In this document: positions 22,187 through 31,462 of the stretch, in pieces
How positions within the stretch are numbered: the first letter of the stretch is position 1
Layout: every line of letters begins with the position of its first letter
IMG/VR virus record: IMGVR_UViG_3300025892_000041
Coordinates: 1-44,046 of that record
Source of the DNA: a virus
Direction: 5' to 3' (one strand)
Length of the DNA stretch: 44,046 nt
Notes under the pieces: model-generated
Told to the model about the DNA's origin: nothing
Seen by the model: the letters and a program-made list of their open reading frames with translations, nothing else
Databases searched by the model: none
Translations under genes and position numbers: made by a program

Positions 22187-23218
22187 CTATTTTTTTATAA
22201 CTAAATTTTGAAAACAATCTTTAACCCAAAACTCAACATTTCTAATTAAACCCCCTATCTGATCTTCATTATACATTGCTATAAATTGATCTGGATAATA
22301 TGAAAGATCATTTGCTTCTACTATCTTATCTAAATATTCTTTATCTTCTTTGCTTAACATTGGATTACTTAAATCCATTATTTTATAATTTTTTTCTAAA
22401 TCATCCTGACCGTGAATTATTCTAGCATATACAACATGATCTGATATTTTACTTTCACATATATTTAATATGTCATCCCAATTCATATTTTTTTCTACTA
22501 ACTCAGGGAATTTTTTTAATAATCCCTTTTCACCTAATCCTTTTACGCCTTTAATTTTATCAGAATTATCACCTAACAAGGTTTTATGTAATATAAAATT
22601 ATGAGGAGATATTTTATATTTATCCATTACAGTTTGGGGAGTATAATATTCTTTTTCCATAGGGCGATACACAACAATATTATCACTAACTAACTGTAAA
22701 AAGTCTTTATCTGAAGATACTATAAATGCCTTATCTTTTGGATGTTGAGGTATAGTTTTACTTAAATATGCTATAATATCATCAGCTTCTACTTTATCAA
22801 TACTTACAGTTTTAACAGGTAATGTTTTTAAATATTGAATAATTCTAACCATTTGGTCTACTTTAGCATCATCTTCATCATCTTTATCATCAAAGGCATC
22901 CCAATTAGTAATTCGTTGGAGATCTCTACCTGATTTATACTCGGGCATTATATTTTTTCTATTATTTGCTGATCCTGCCCCATCAAATACTACATAAACT
23001 TGAGTAGGATTTATTTGTCTAATCATAGCTCCTAAAGAACGAAAGAATCCACCTAAACCCCCAATATGAATACCAAGGGGATTTACCATATTTAATACAG
23101 CAAAATTTCTAAAGAATAAATTTAAACCATCTATAAATAATATTCTTTCATGAACTTCAGTCTCTGGGCCTTGCTCCTGGATGTTATCCAGAAGTCTAAA
23201 TAATTCTTTTTGTTTCAT
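22187..23218 (-). CDS. 5'-3' exonuclease / RNase H (FEN family, T4 Rnh-like)
   Basis: I use the ATG at 23216-23218 (M-K-Q-K-E-L-F); the longer frame needs a TTG that lies inside the promoter at 23240-23269. The 343-residue product has FEN/PIN acidic motifs: F-I-D-G-L-N, V-V-F-D-G, V-E-A-D-D-I, S-S-D-K-D-F and L-L-G-D-N-S-D-K-I-K-G-V-K-G-L-G-E-K (helix-hairpin-helix). It would remove RNA primers, as T4 Rnh does. It is the first gene of a long operon through helicase, nrdB and nrdA. Confidence 0.93.
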   Translation of the reverse strand: MKQKELFRLLDNIQEQGPETEVHERILFIDGLNLFFRNFAVLNMVNPLGIHIGGLGGFFRSLGAMIRQINPTQVYVVFDGAGSANNRKNIMPEYKSGRDLQRITNWDAFDDKDDEDDAKVDQMVRIIQYLKTLPVKTVSIDKVEADDIIAYLSKTIPQHPKDKAFIVSSDKDFLQLVSDNIVVYRPMEKEYYTPQTVMDKYKISPHNFILHKTLLGDNSDKIKGVKGLGEKGLLKKFPELVEKNMNWDDILNICESKISDHVVYARIIHGQDDLEKNYKIMDLSNPMLSKEDKEYLDKIVEANDLSYYPDQFIAMYNEDQIGGLIRNVEFWVKDCFQNLVIKK

Positions 23219-23234
23219 GTGATGTGGTTTTATG

Positions 23235-23269
23235 CCCGGAATATACAAAAGATATTCCGGGTATCAAAA
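23235..23269 (-). promoter_or_regulatory. Host-type promoter with embedded perfect dyad, upstream of exonuclease-helicase-nrdBA
   Basis: TTTTG, 18 bases, GTATATT on the minus strand (23240-23269). CCCGGAATAT and ATATTCCGGG (23235-23244 and 23252-23261) form a perfect 10-bp inverted repeat around seven bases and cover the -7 box. It could be an operator or a hairpin at the 5' end of the transcript. It lies directly after the uvsX stop. Confidence 0.75.
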
Positions 23270-23270
23270 T

Positions 23271-24344
23271 TTATTGTGGTTCTTCTCCGAAAGATGTTAT
23301 ATCAGTATAAGCTTGATCTTCTTCTACTACTCTAAAGTCTCCGCCACCTAAAATAGCAGCCCAATCATCTTTTCTTGCATCTTTATAACCTTTTAATTCT
23401 CTATCATTATCATTAATAAATCCATGAGGAGTCATAACAATTTTACCTCTTGTAGTAACACCATTAATGTGATTTTTATCAATTTGAATATTTACCCTTT
23501 TAGCAAATTCAACTTGTTTACCATCTTTAATAGCTTTAATTTTAGAAGTTCCAGCTGACATAACATTACCAAATGTAACTACAAATGTAGAATCAAACCA
23601 CATTGCATAACCACCTTTATTCATTAATTTTGGTTGACCCATTGGGGATTCTGCTTTTAATGTCCAAACTTTATTAATACATACAAGTGTATTGGTGTAT
23701 GGGGATGATTCCTTACGTGACAATGTAATACGTTGATTTACGCTATTACCAAATTGAGTTGACATAGCTCCTGCATTCCATTCATTATTATTTTTATTTG
23801 ATTTAATAGACATTTCACAAGGTACAGATCCTATAGAGTCCCATAAGAAAAGTAAATCATAAGGTAAATTACCTTTTTTCTGTTCATCCATTAAATCTAA
23901 AATAAATCCTGCTACATCTTCAATTGAATTGATAGTTTCTCTATCTACATAAATAAAATTACCTTCATAATTAGTAATTTCACCTGTAGTTTTATCAACT
24001 ACTTCTTTAACATCCATTCCCATCATTTTAGCATGATCCCAAGACCATTTCATTTCTGTAATAATAAAAACAGGTAAAATATTTCTTTTTTGTGCTGATA
24101 CTGCTGCTTCTAATAATGCAGTAGTTTTACCTGTATCTGAATGACCTCTAAGAAGTACAATATGCCCCATAGGAATACCTGGGATTGAAGTAACATCTTG
24201 AAATGCTGATGATAAAGGGATCCATTCTTGGTCTTTAAATTTAACATTTTGTCTTAGACCTTTTTTATCCTTAAAGGCACCTAGATCAAATTTTGATCTA
24301 AGTTCCTTAGAGGCAGCTTCTGTAAGTGATTTTTTTCTAGCCAT
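23271..24344 (-). CDS. uvsX: UvsX-like RecA-family recombinase
   Basis: This 357-residue protein has Walker A G-H-S-D-T-G-K-T (67-74), the catalytic Glu in F-I-I-T-E-M-K, Walker B L-L-F-L-W-D-S-I-G-S-V-P (Asp in the W-D-S form typical of UvsX), and N-K-V-W in the core. Length is near T4 UvsX (391). It drives strand exchange for recombination-dependent replication and repair together with the ssDNA-binding protein directly upstream (3 bases apart). The acidic tail (E-E-D-Q-A-Y-T-D) may contact partners. Confidence 0.95.
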   Translation of the reverse strand: MARKKSLTEAASKELRSKFDLGAFKDKKGLRQNVKFKDQEWIPLSSAFQDVTSIPGIPMGHIVLLRGHSDTGKTTALLEAAVSAQKRNILPVFIITEMKWSWDHAKMMGMDVKEVVDKTTGEITNYEGNFIYVDRETINSIEDVAGFILDLMDEQKKGNLPYDLLFLWDSIGSVPCEMSIKSNKNNNEWNAGAMSTQFGNSVNQRITLSRKESSPYTNTLVCINKVWTLKAESPMGQPKLMNKGGYAMWFDSTFVVTFGNVMSAGTSKIKAIKDGKQVEFAKRVNIQIDKNHINGVTTRGKIVMTPHGFINDNDRELKGYKDARKDDWAAILGGGDFRVVEEDQAYTDITSFGEEPQ

Positions 24345-24347
24345 ATT

Positions 24348-25172
24348 TTAAAAGGGTAAATCATCAGATTTACTATCTTTACCATCAAATAAAGCATCAA
24401 ATTTGTCTGATTTTGAAGTTGTATCTTTACCCTCAAGTGAGTAATTATTTTTACTTTCACTATCAAAAGCAACAGCAGGTTCTGAAGTAATTGAACCTTC
24501 TTCTTCACCTTCAGGTTGCATAAAAGATTGTAAATTAGCTTTTACTTCATCAAAAGTAAGTCTTTTAAATACATTTTTAGGATCTGGTTGATCATCTAAT
24601 ATCTTAGCAACTAAAGCAGCATCGCTACTAATAGGAGATACTTTCATTGATGGAGATATAGTAGTTTTATTATAAGGAGTTCCTGTTACTTCAGGACCTA
24701 CTGTAGTTAATTTAATATCTCTACCATTTGATGCTTCAGTATAATCACCTATTTCATCATCAGATGCTAAATTTAAAAATGCTTGGTAAACTTCTTTACC
24801 AAATTGCCATAATTTAACTCCTTCTGCTTCTTCACCTCTTACAATTACAGGAGCAAAAATACGAGTTTTAGCATCTAATTTTTTAGCTAAATACCAATTA
24901 TCTTTATCTCCACTTTCACGTAATTGTTTTACAAATTCTTGAATTGGATCTTTTTCACCCCAATTCAAGGGAGAAGCCATTACTCTCTGACCAATGCCAT
25001 AGTAAAACATCATTTCAGTAAATGGGAATGATTTATTATATTTATTAGGTACAACTCTAATTTGTTGTTTTCCTACTGTTGGTTTCCAGAAAATTGATTT
25101 TCCTCCACCCTTATTTGAGTTTGATTGTGTTTGAAGTGACTCTAACTTCGATTTGATTTGGTTTAAATCCAT
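24348..25172 (-). CDS. Single-stranded DNA-binding protein (T4 gp32-like) with SSB-type tip
   Basis: This 274-residue protein has the gp32 order: a basic N-terminal arm, F-W-K-P-T-V-G-K-Q-Q-I-R-V-V-P, F-P-F-T-E-M-M-F-Y-Y-G-I-G, A-R-T-like nucleic-acid core and L-W-Q-F-G-K-E-V-Y-Q-A-F, then an acidic Ser/Asp tail. The zinc cysteines of T4 gp32 are absent, as in many marine T4-like phages. The last residues K-S-D-D-L-P-F copy the tip of bacterial SSB, which docks host repair proteins. It is the first gene after the promoter at 25208-25237 and precedes uvsX. Confidence 0.88.
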   Translation of the reverse strand: MDLNQIKSKLESLQTQSNSNKGGGKSIFWKPTVGKQQIRVVPNKYNKSFPFTEMMFYYGIGQRVMASPLNWGEKDPIQEFVKQLRESGDKDNWYLAKKLDAKTRIFAPVIVRGEEAEGVKLWQFGKEVYQAFLNLASDDEIGDYTEASNGRDIKLTTVGPEVTGTPYNKTTISPSMKVSPISSDAALVAKILDDQPDPKNVFKRLTFDEVKANLQSFMQPEGEEEGSITSEPAVAFDSESKNNYSLEGKDTTSKSDKFDALFDGKDSKSDDLPF

Positions 25173-25207
25173 AATAATAACTTTTTATTTATTTTATAAC
25201 TGTGAAT

Positions 25208-25237
25208 AATATACAACAAATACTTAAGACAACCAAA
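25208..25237 (-). promoter_or_regulatory. Host-type promoter upstream of the gp32-like gene and uvsX
   Basis: TTTGG, 18 bases, GTATATTATTC on the minus strand, 35 bases before the ATG. It fits the recurrent element fully in both boxes. Confidence 0.72.
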
Positions 25238-25675
25238 CTATAGTTCAATTATTTTATGTATTTTTGTTTTTAATTGTTTTAACTCATCATGTTGAGTTAA
25301 CAATACGGAATTTTTGTAGTGTTCCCAAGTTATAGGAAACTTAGTATCAACTACTCCTCCATTTAATTTTTTAATAAGTTCATTTAAGGCATTAATAGTA
25401 TACAAAGTATTTGTTTCTTTTTTTCTATGAACTAAAATTGTATTGTCTGGTAAGTCTGAAATATTACCTTGATCTATATTGTAGGTGCAGACATACTCAT
25501 CATTTTCTTTGACATACAAAACAAATATTTTATTATACATTATATTATATTTGTCTGTAATAGAACTTAGAAGTAACTCTAAATTATCTAGGGTTGTAAA
25601 TGTGCAAAATAGTTTATTATTCAAATCTCCTAAATTTTGATTAGTAATGTCCGAAAAATCGTCCATAGTATACAT
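25238..25675 (-). CDS. Hypothetical phage protein, 145 aa
   Basis: I favour ATG 25673-25675 (M-Y-T-M-D-D-F), 10 bases after the polymerase stop; an ATG at 25711 inside the polymerase gene would add 12 residues. The protein has L-F-C-T-F-T-T-L-D-N-L, I-F-V-L-Y-V-K, N-T-L-Y-T-I-N-A-L-N-E-L-I and T-W-E-H-Y-K-N-S-V-L-L-T, a pattern I associate with an unnamed family beside replication genes of marine myoviruses. Its end touches the promoter of the ssDNA-binding gene. Function unknown. Confidence 0.72.
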   Translation of the reverse strand: MYTMDDFSDITNQNLGDLNNKLFCTFTTLDNLELLLSSITDKYNIMYNKIFVLYVKENDEYVCTYNIDQGNISDLPDNTILVHRKKETNTLYTINALNELIKKLNGGVVDTKFPITWEHYKNSVLLTQHDELKQLKTKIHKIIEL

Positions 25676-25685
25676 ATTAGGAGTA

Positions 25686-26945
25686 TTATTTAAAATTGTA
25701 GTCGCTTCCATAGCATGTTTTTATTTGTAATTTATGTTTATTAAATAGTTCTTTTATTTCCCCCAACACATCTTCTTCTTCTTTATCTACATCAAATAAA
25801 AACGAATCATAAGTATATAAAACTATCTTTGTTTTTTTATTTCGTAATAACCTTATTATTTCCCACAATATATGAACATTCATTGCCGTCTCCAAATTTT
25901 GTAGCAAATAATTCAATAATTTTTGCGGTTTCATTTCACTAAGTTTATCTTTTTCAAATCGATGTTTTGAAATAGGACATTCAATCCAGCCTTTTTCACA
26001 AAACTCTTTCCACAAACTATCAGTATATACTTGTACTTTTTGGAAAAACTCTAAATCTTTATATTGATCAAATACTCCCCCATATAATTGCTTAAATGTT
26101 AATTCTTTAGCTTTTTTATACTCCACTCCATACATTTTTGCAAAGGCAGAATGAATATCCTCATCACCAAAATCAAAACCCACCAACTTAGCCAACAAAG
26201 TAGGGTGATAAGCACCAATGTCAAACTCAACAAAAATATCATTACGGGGTATAAAACTTTCTCTGCTATTGTTTTCTTTATTAAGTGCTGCATAATTTAC
26301 TCCTTTAAATTTATTGCTTGGTCTTCCTGTAAGGGTTTTAAAGTTGTACTGCGTGTAGGTGTACTCTCCATCGATAGCATGAAAATGCGATTCAAATTTT
26401 TCCCTATTAATTCGTATACCACTTCTTTCGATGGAGTTGAAGACCATTGAAGATTTATCATTGTAGAATTCATTGATTTTTCCATTTATTTTTTCTTTAA
26501 GGTTATTATATATTTCTTCACAATACTCATAGTGTTTAACTATAGGTATAATTCTATTCACATCATTTTTATTTGGATATCTCTTATTAAAAATGTGATG
26601 TGTTTGTAGTAGTTCTGGTATATACGGAGGGTTTTGTTGGTTTATGTCAAGAAGACCTTTTAATGGTAAATAATGTAAAAATTCTTTCTTATCACGTACA
26701 TATATGCTACTAAATTTATGTAACATCGTGTTTATCTCCGTCATATTTATATTTAAAGTTTCACTATGTGATAGTGGGACAATAAATCCTTTAGTTGATA
26801 CTAACGGTTTAATATACAACGCACAAATATTATTTTGTGCAGGGTGTATTAAATAACTATTTGGAATTACTTCTATAAAAACTTCTTCCCAATTAGCATT
26901 TGAAAATTGTTCAAATTGAACTTTACTTTCAACTAACCAAAACAT
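25686..26945 (-). CDS. Family A DNA polymerase, short, exonuclease-deficient looking
   Basis: This 419-residue protein has the palm/fingers motifs of Pol I-type enzymes: T-G-R-P-S-N (206-211), motif A F-D-I-G-A-Y-H-P (Asp242), D-I-H (263-265), motif B K-E-L-T-F-K-Q-L-Y-G-G ending at 290, L-L-Q-N-L-E-T-A-M, and motif C Y-T-Y-D-S (Asp380, where H-D-E is usual). The first 190 residues could be a remnant of the 3'-5' exonuclease fold, but the D-x-E pair and other acidic ligands are not visible. It is unusual because T4-like phages normally use a family B polymerase; none is in this window. It may be the replicase or a second, repair-type polymerase. A weak promoter-like site (26960-26989) lies in front. 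Confidence 0.85.
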   Translation of the reverse strand: MFWLVESKVQFEQFSNANWEEVFIEVIPNSYLIHPAQNNICALYIKPLVSTKGFIVPLSHSETLNINMTEINTMLHKFSSIYVRDKKEFLHYLPLKGLLDINQQNPPYIPELLQTHHIFNKRYPNKNDVNRIIPIVKHYEYCEEIYNNLKEKINGKINEFYNDKSSMVFNSIERSGIRINREKFESHFHAIDGEYTYTQYNFKTLTGRPSNKFKGVNYAALNKENNSRESFIPRNDIFVEFDIGAYHPTLLAKLVGFDFGDEDIHSAFAKMYGVEYKKAKELTFKQLYGGVFDQYKDLEFFQKVQVYTDSLWKEFCEKGWIECPISKHRFEKDKLSEMKPQKLLNYLLQNLETAMNVHILWEIIRLLRNKKTKIVLYTYDSFLFDVDKEEEDVLGEIKELFNKHKLQIKTCYGSDYNFK

Positions 26946-26977
26946 AACTTTTTGGTTTTAATATATGAAAATTTTAT

Positions 26978-27934
26978 TTAATATCCACCCCCAGTTGAAG
27001 GACTTATATTAGGAGGCATTGGTTGGGTAGGTTCTACAGTTAAATCATTAATAAATTCAATTCTTTGAGTTTCTTCAGTTCTAATAACTCCTTCTTGATT
27101 TAATGAATTAACAATTTCTCCTCTATAAAATCTTTTATAAAATAATTTTTGGTGGACTCCTTTTATATGAGTTGCTCCTTCCATTGGACCTTGTTTTGGA
27201 TGAATGTGATATTGTCCTATATAATCATTACCATCAAATGTTATTAATTCTCCCCCAAGAGTATTTAATTCTTTTGCAGATTCATACTCAAAATATTGTA
27301 AATATTGTTTTCCTAAATAATCATTTAATCCTGGTCTTTTTATTTCTTTTTCAGCTAAAAAAATATTTCCTTTATTATTATTAAATACTCTATCAATATC
27401 ACCCTTTATATACCAATTAATTTTAAAAGGAATATAATTTTCCCAAACCCACGCTTTATTTTGTGTATAAATGGCATCATAAGTATCTTTATTAACTTCA
27501 GTATAAATTGTTTGATTAGTTTTAACAACAAAATATCTTATATATTGACCTTTAATATAATCTTCAGGCATTGGTAAAGTTGGAGATAGTGATGGTATTG
27601 ATTTATATAAATTATAATTAGTATCAGTTAATATTCCATATATTTCAACATCTTGGATATTTTGATATTGTTCACCATAAGTGTAACCATCCCAATTACT
27701 TGCATACTCTACAACCCTATCTGGTTGAAGTCCTGATTGTGGGGTAGAGACAATGTATTTAGTTTTAGTGATTTCTTCATTCGGGGGATCATTTTGATTT
27801 CTACCTGTAAATACTTTACCACTAGCTAATTCATAATAATATCCTGTGTAAGATTTATTATTTTTAACATAATACCATTCTTCACCAGATGTGAATTGGT
27901 TTTCTTTTACTTGTGATTTAGGTATATACGCCAT
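26978..27934 (-). CDS. Putative virion protein (tail/baseplate region), 318 aa
   Basis: It is rich in Tyr and beta-strand-like sequence (Y-Y-E-L-A-S-G-K-V-F-T-G-R, Y-I-R-Y-F-V-V-K-T-N, Y-I-G-Q-Y-H-I-H-P-K-Q-G-P-M) and ends Pro-rich (P-T-Q-P-M-P-P-N-I-S-P-S). The H-I-H-P-K-Q-G-P-M-x-G segment recurs in virion proteins of related phages, as far as I recall. It is 5 bases after the large hub gene and last in the virion block, so a baseplate or fibre-attachment role is likely but not proven. Confidence 0.72.
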   Translation of the reverse strand: MAYIPKSQVKENQFTSGEEWYYVKNNKSYTGYYYELASGKVFTGRNQNDPPNEEITKTKYIVSTPQSGLQPDRVVEYASNWDGYTYGEQYQNIQDVEIYGILTDTNYNLYKSIPSLSPTLPMPEDYIKGQYIRYFVVKTNQTIYTEVNKDTYDAIYTQNKAWVWENYIPFKINWYIKGDIDRVFNNNKGNIFLAEKEIKRPGLNDYLGKQYLQYFEYESAKELNTLGGELITFDGNDYIGQYHIHPKQGPMEGATHIKGVHQKLFYKRFYRGEIVNSLNQEGVIRTEETQRIEFINDLTVEPTQPMPPNISPSTGGGY

Positions 27935-27939
27935 AATTA

Positions 27940-30900
27940 TTATATATATTCGCTATCAAAATTTTCTCCAGTTAGATCTTCTAATTGTGCTATTTTATCT
28001 TGCACAGCTCTATCATTATAAAAATCTGTATATGCTGGTTTTTCTCCTCCCCCTAATGCTATGATTTCCATTTTAAACATTGGATTTTCACCTGTATTAA
28101 ATAATGTTCTTACTAATTTATCTATTGCTTGTTGAGATTCTTGTTTTGATGGAGAAACATATTTACCATTAGCATCAACATAACCTAAATCAGTTCCTGT
28201 TCCTCTAGGGTTACCTTTTGGATCATCTTGACCGGTATTAAATACAAATCCAGGTGCTATACAACCTAATAATAAAGGGCCAGTATTTCCTACTGCTGCT
28301 TGCATAGCATGTAATAGAACAAATGTTCTATTTGTGGTATTACTACCATCAATAGGTCCTCCTGCTCTTAGTATTTTATTAATATTATCACTATTTTCAT
28401 TAGCTACAATAAAATGATTCCCCCATTTATCACTATTTCTTGAAGCAATAGTATAAGTTCCTGTAGGTATACAACTTGCATTATTCCTATTATCATTCCA
28501 TGGTAGTTCGCATGTTGGTAAAGTATATAAAGTATTACCATTTTCATCTAATACTTCCATTAAACCTAAAGTTTGATAACCATTATCAACTAATCTAGTT
28601 AATCTTAATCTTGTAATTTGATCTTCATTAGAAGCAGGTACTATAGGATCCTCAACAACAGCTTCTATTTTTTTACTTACATCACTAGTTGCTTTTGATC
28701 CTGAATCTGATACGATTATATCTTCTTTAAATCTTGGGACAGATAAGGTATCAAGAGTTGTTTTCCAAGATTGTACATCAACATTATGATTAATACCTTT
28801 AACTATAATATCAACACTATCTTTAGCATATGATGGGGGTAAAATATCATCTGTTACTTGAAATTTTTCAAATAATCTCATTCCAGATAGTCCTTCCATT
28901 TCTATATTTAAATTAAAAGGTAGAAAAAATGGTTTGGGGATTCTATTAAATTGAGCTGCTAATCCTTGTACTAACTTTATATAAGTTGTGTAATTTTCAG
29001 TAAAATTTCCTGTTACATCTGGGTGGAAATTATAGCTTTTACCTTCTAAATATACTTCTTCAAAAGGTCCAATTAATTTTTCTCTAAAAATAGTTTGAAT
29101 TTCTACTATAGGATTAGGTTCTTCTGAGGTAGGTTTAGCTGTTTTTGTAGGGATAATTCTATCTACTAATCCCCTATTATAAGTATTAAAAGAATAAGCA
29201 TTGCCTTGAAGATTATTTCCACCATTTATTTGTGATCCAATAGATACTAATGTGGAGAAATTTTGTGGAATTTCAGCATCTAATCCTATATTAGTCACAA
29301 AAGATCCAAATTTTACTGTTGAAACTTCACCATTATCAAAATTAACAAATTCTTTTTTGGATTGAGGCATACCAAAAATATTTATTGTAGATAATTTATC
29401 ATCTTCTATTGAGGGTGTAACATTAGGCATTGGGGATTCATCATAAATTTTAATATATCCACTACTTTCATCATTTACAACCATAAAATTATTAATACTT
29501 CCCATTGAAGAATTTATTCCTTGTAATATAGTTTGTAAATAAGATATTACAGCTACTCCCCCATCTTCATCTCTTGGTGCCTCTGATAGAGCTTGAGCTG
29601 CAAATCTTAAATTTATCATTACATTACCTAATCTCCCAACATAAGGATTACCTTCTACTATAAAATCAGAATTTTCAACCATGGATTTGTTTAAATCTGT
29701 GTCTGTTTTAAAATCTATTTTTACTCCTTCTTCAACTTTACCCTGAGAGGTATAGGTAGAATAAAGTTGATCTTTATCTACAATCCCTTTAATAACAGCC
29801 GACACGTAAGGAACAGCACATTTTTGGGGATTTGTAGATATATTAGGAGGTATAATAGCCATATAATTTTCATCTTCTTCCATATTATTATATTGAAAGT
29901 CAAATTTCATTAAAGGTGTTCCATTATTAATAGATGAAAATAAATTACAGTTCTTTTCAATTATTTGTAGTAAATAAGCAAATTTTATAAAAGCACTAGT
30001 TGAAGATTGTCCTTGACCTGGTATTAATATTTCTCCGTTATAAGTGTTAGGAATAATCATACCAGCATTTTTCATTGAAGGTATTTTATTTTTTGAAAAT
30101 TGAACACCTCCATCTTTAATTGAATCTAATGTTTGATATGTTTGATAAAAAATATTATTTAATATTGTAGTATCTTTGTTAGCTATTAGGGGATTATTGT
30201 CATCATTTTGTTGCTGTGCATTTGCTGCCTCATCTACTCTTGTTTTATATGCTTCGTATCTTTGATTAATTTCTTCTTTAAAATTTGTCCAAGCTTTTGT
30301 ACTTTCTGCTTCTTTAGCAACAGCAGAACCCCCAACACTATTTTTATAGTAATATTTTTTAGCTGTTTTACTTCTTTGTACTTGTTTTACAAATTCTGTA
30401 AATGTTGGAAATTTTGTAGTATATTCATCATTTAATGCTCTTGAAATTTGGTTTAAACTGCTACCAAAAAGTTCTTCAATCCATTCATCCTTACTCTGGT
30501 AAACACTAGTAAAGCCACTATCTTTTGTTTTTTGAGTTGTTGATTTTGTAATTTTAATTACATTTAATTTTAAAGATTCAAGAATACTACCTACTCCTAT
30601 TAAATCTATAGAACAATTATAAACACCATCATTATCTACACTCCATTTAAAATTAGTTACTTTCCCATAAACTGCTTCATAATTTCCTGAATATTTGGCT
30701 CTTTCTAAATTAATAAGAGATTGCATAGAATATTGAGAAGGTTTATAGTTTGATGAAAAAGCTTCAGGATCTAATAAAAATTCCAAAGGATCTGTTTTAA
30801 ATGATGGGAAAGTAGATATTCCACCATAACTATTATTTTGTAAATATACAGACCAACCAAATTCTAATAAAAGGGTATATCCTGGTCTTAAATACAAAGC

Positions 30901-31458
30901 ATCTAACAATGCAAACTGAGCCCTATTAAAACATTTTACATTAACTGTAGCTTTACTTAAAGCTCCATTGTTATAATATTGAGTAGTTGCAGAAGTAATA
31001 CCGGGCATTGGGACAAAACCCCTTTCGCCAACTCCTCCAAAACCATATGCTCCTTCAAAAATTGAATTTGAATCTAAATTAGGACTTAATCCAAATTTTT
31101 GACCATTAAATTGTAAGTTTTCCCCATCAATATCATTACCATTTTCATCTTTAAGTTTATTAACAGATACTACTCCTCCTTGAAGTATTAAATTTCTAGA
31201 TAAATTTTCTCCTCTAATTTGATCTTCTGAAAAGCCTGCTAATAATAATCTATTATAAACTGAAGTAGGATCTTCGGCTCCATTAACTGTAGTTGCTTCT
31301 ACATTAATTGAACTAGCTAATCTTAACCATGGAGTTTTTGTAGTATAATATCTTAAAGCATCATAATCAATATTTTTAGATTTTCCTAAGGTTTTTTGTC
31401 TTAAATCTATTTGATCTTTTACAAATCTATCAAAGGGTGAACCAATAATATTACTCAT
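27940..31458 (-). CDS. Large baseplate hub protein with C-terminal DUF5675-like domain
   Basis: In this 1172-residue protein the first about 950 residues look like a tail-hub protein (A-L-Y-L-R-P-G-Y-T-L-L-L-E-F-G-W, V-K-F-G-S-F-V-T-N-I-G, and V-T-D-D-I-L-P-P-S-Y with I-I-V-K-G-I-N-H). From about 970 a separate domain begins: L-P-T-C-E-L-P-W, N-N-A-S-C-I-P-T-G-T-Y, W-G-N-H-F-I-V, L-L-H-A-M, L-L-G-C-I-A-P-G, the pattern of DUF5675, thought to act on cell wall. The fusion parallels T4 gp27-gp5, where the hub carries a lysozyme. It would help the tail tip cross the peptidoglycan. It overlaps none of its neighbours; 4 bases separate it from the LysM-like gene. Confidence 0.78.
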   Translation of the reverse strand: MSNIIGSPFDRFVKDQIDLRQKTLGKSKNIDYDALRYYTTKTPWLRLASSINVEATTVNGAEDPTSVYNRLLLAGFSEDQIRGENLSRNLILQGGVVSVNKLKDENGNDIDGENLQFNGQKFGLSPNLDSNSIFEGAYGFGGVGERGFVPMPGITSATTQYYNNGALSKATVNVKCFNRAQFALLDALYLRPGYTLLLEFGWSVYLQNNSYGGISTFPSFKTDPLEFLLDPEAFSSNYKPSQYSMQSLINLERAKYSGNYEAVYGKVTNFKWSVDNDGVYNCSIDLIGVGSILESLKLNVIKITKSTTQKTKDSGFTSVYQSKDEWIEELFGSSLNQISRALNDEYTTKFPTFTEFVKQVQRSKTAKKYYYKNSVGGSAVAKEAESTKAWTNFKEEINQRYEAYKTRVDEAANAQQQNDDNNPLIANKDTTILNNIFYQTYQTLDSIKDGGVQFSKNKIPSMKNAGMIIPNTYNGEILIPGQGQSSTSAFIKFAYLLQIIEKNCNLFSSINNGTPLMKFDFQYNNMEEDENYMAIIPPNISTNPQKCAVPYVSAVIKGIVDKDQLYSTYTSQGKVEEGVKIDFKTDTDLNKSMVENSDFIVEGNPYVGRLGNVMINLRFAAQALSEAPRDEDGGVAVISYLQTILQGINSSMGSINNFMVVNDESSGYIKIYDESPMPNVTPSIEDDKLSTINIFGMPQSKKEFVNFDNGEVSTVKFGSFVTNIGLDAEIPQNFSTLVSIGSQINGGNNLQGNAYSFNTYNRGLVDRIIPTKTAKPTSEEPNPIVEIQTIFREKLIGPFEEVYLEGKSYNFHPDVTGNFTENYTTYIKLVQGLAAQFNRIPKPFFLPFNLNIEMEGLSGMRLFEKFQVTDDILPPSYAKDSVDIIVKGINHNVDVQSWKTTLDTLSVPRFKEDIIVSDSGSKATSDVSKKIEAVVEDPIVPASNEDQITRLRLTRLVDNGYQTLGLMEVLDENGNTLYTLPTCELPWNDNRNNASCIPTGTYTIASRNSDKWGNHFIVANENSDNINKILRAGGPIDGSNTTNRTFVLLHAMQAAVGNTGPLLLGCIAPGFVFNTGQDDPKGNPRGTGTDLGYVDANGKYVSPSKQESQQAIDKLVRTLFNTGENPMFKMEIIALGGGEKPAYTDFYNDRAVQDKIAQLEDLTGENFDSEYI

Positions 31459-31462
31459 AACT

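Noticed and set aside
23219-23248. N-terminal extension of the exonuclease (M-Y-I-P-G-I-K)
   Set aside because: It would start with TTG within the promoter and its dyad; the ATG at 23216-23218 lies at the normal distance from the promoter.
24281-24508. Minus-strand frame of 75 codons between uvsX and the gp32-like gene
   Set aside because: It overlaps both real genes in another frame and is low-complexity. The frames at 26099-26293 and 26297-26485 inside the polymerase gene were rejected for the same reason.
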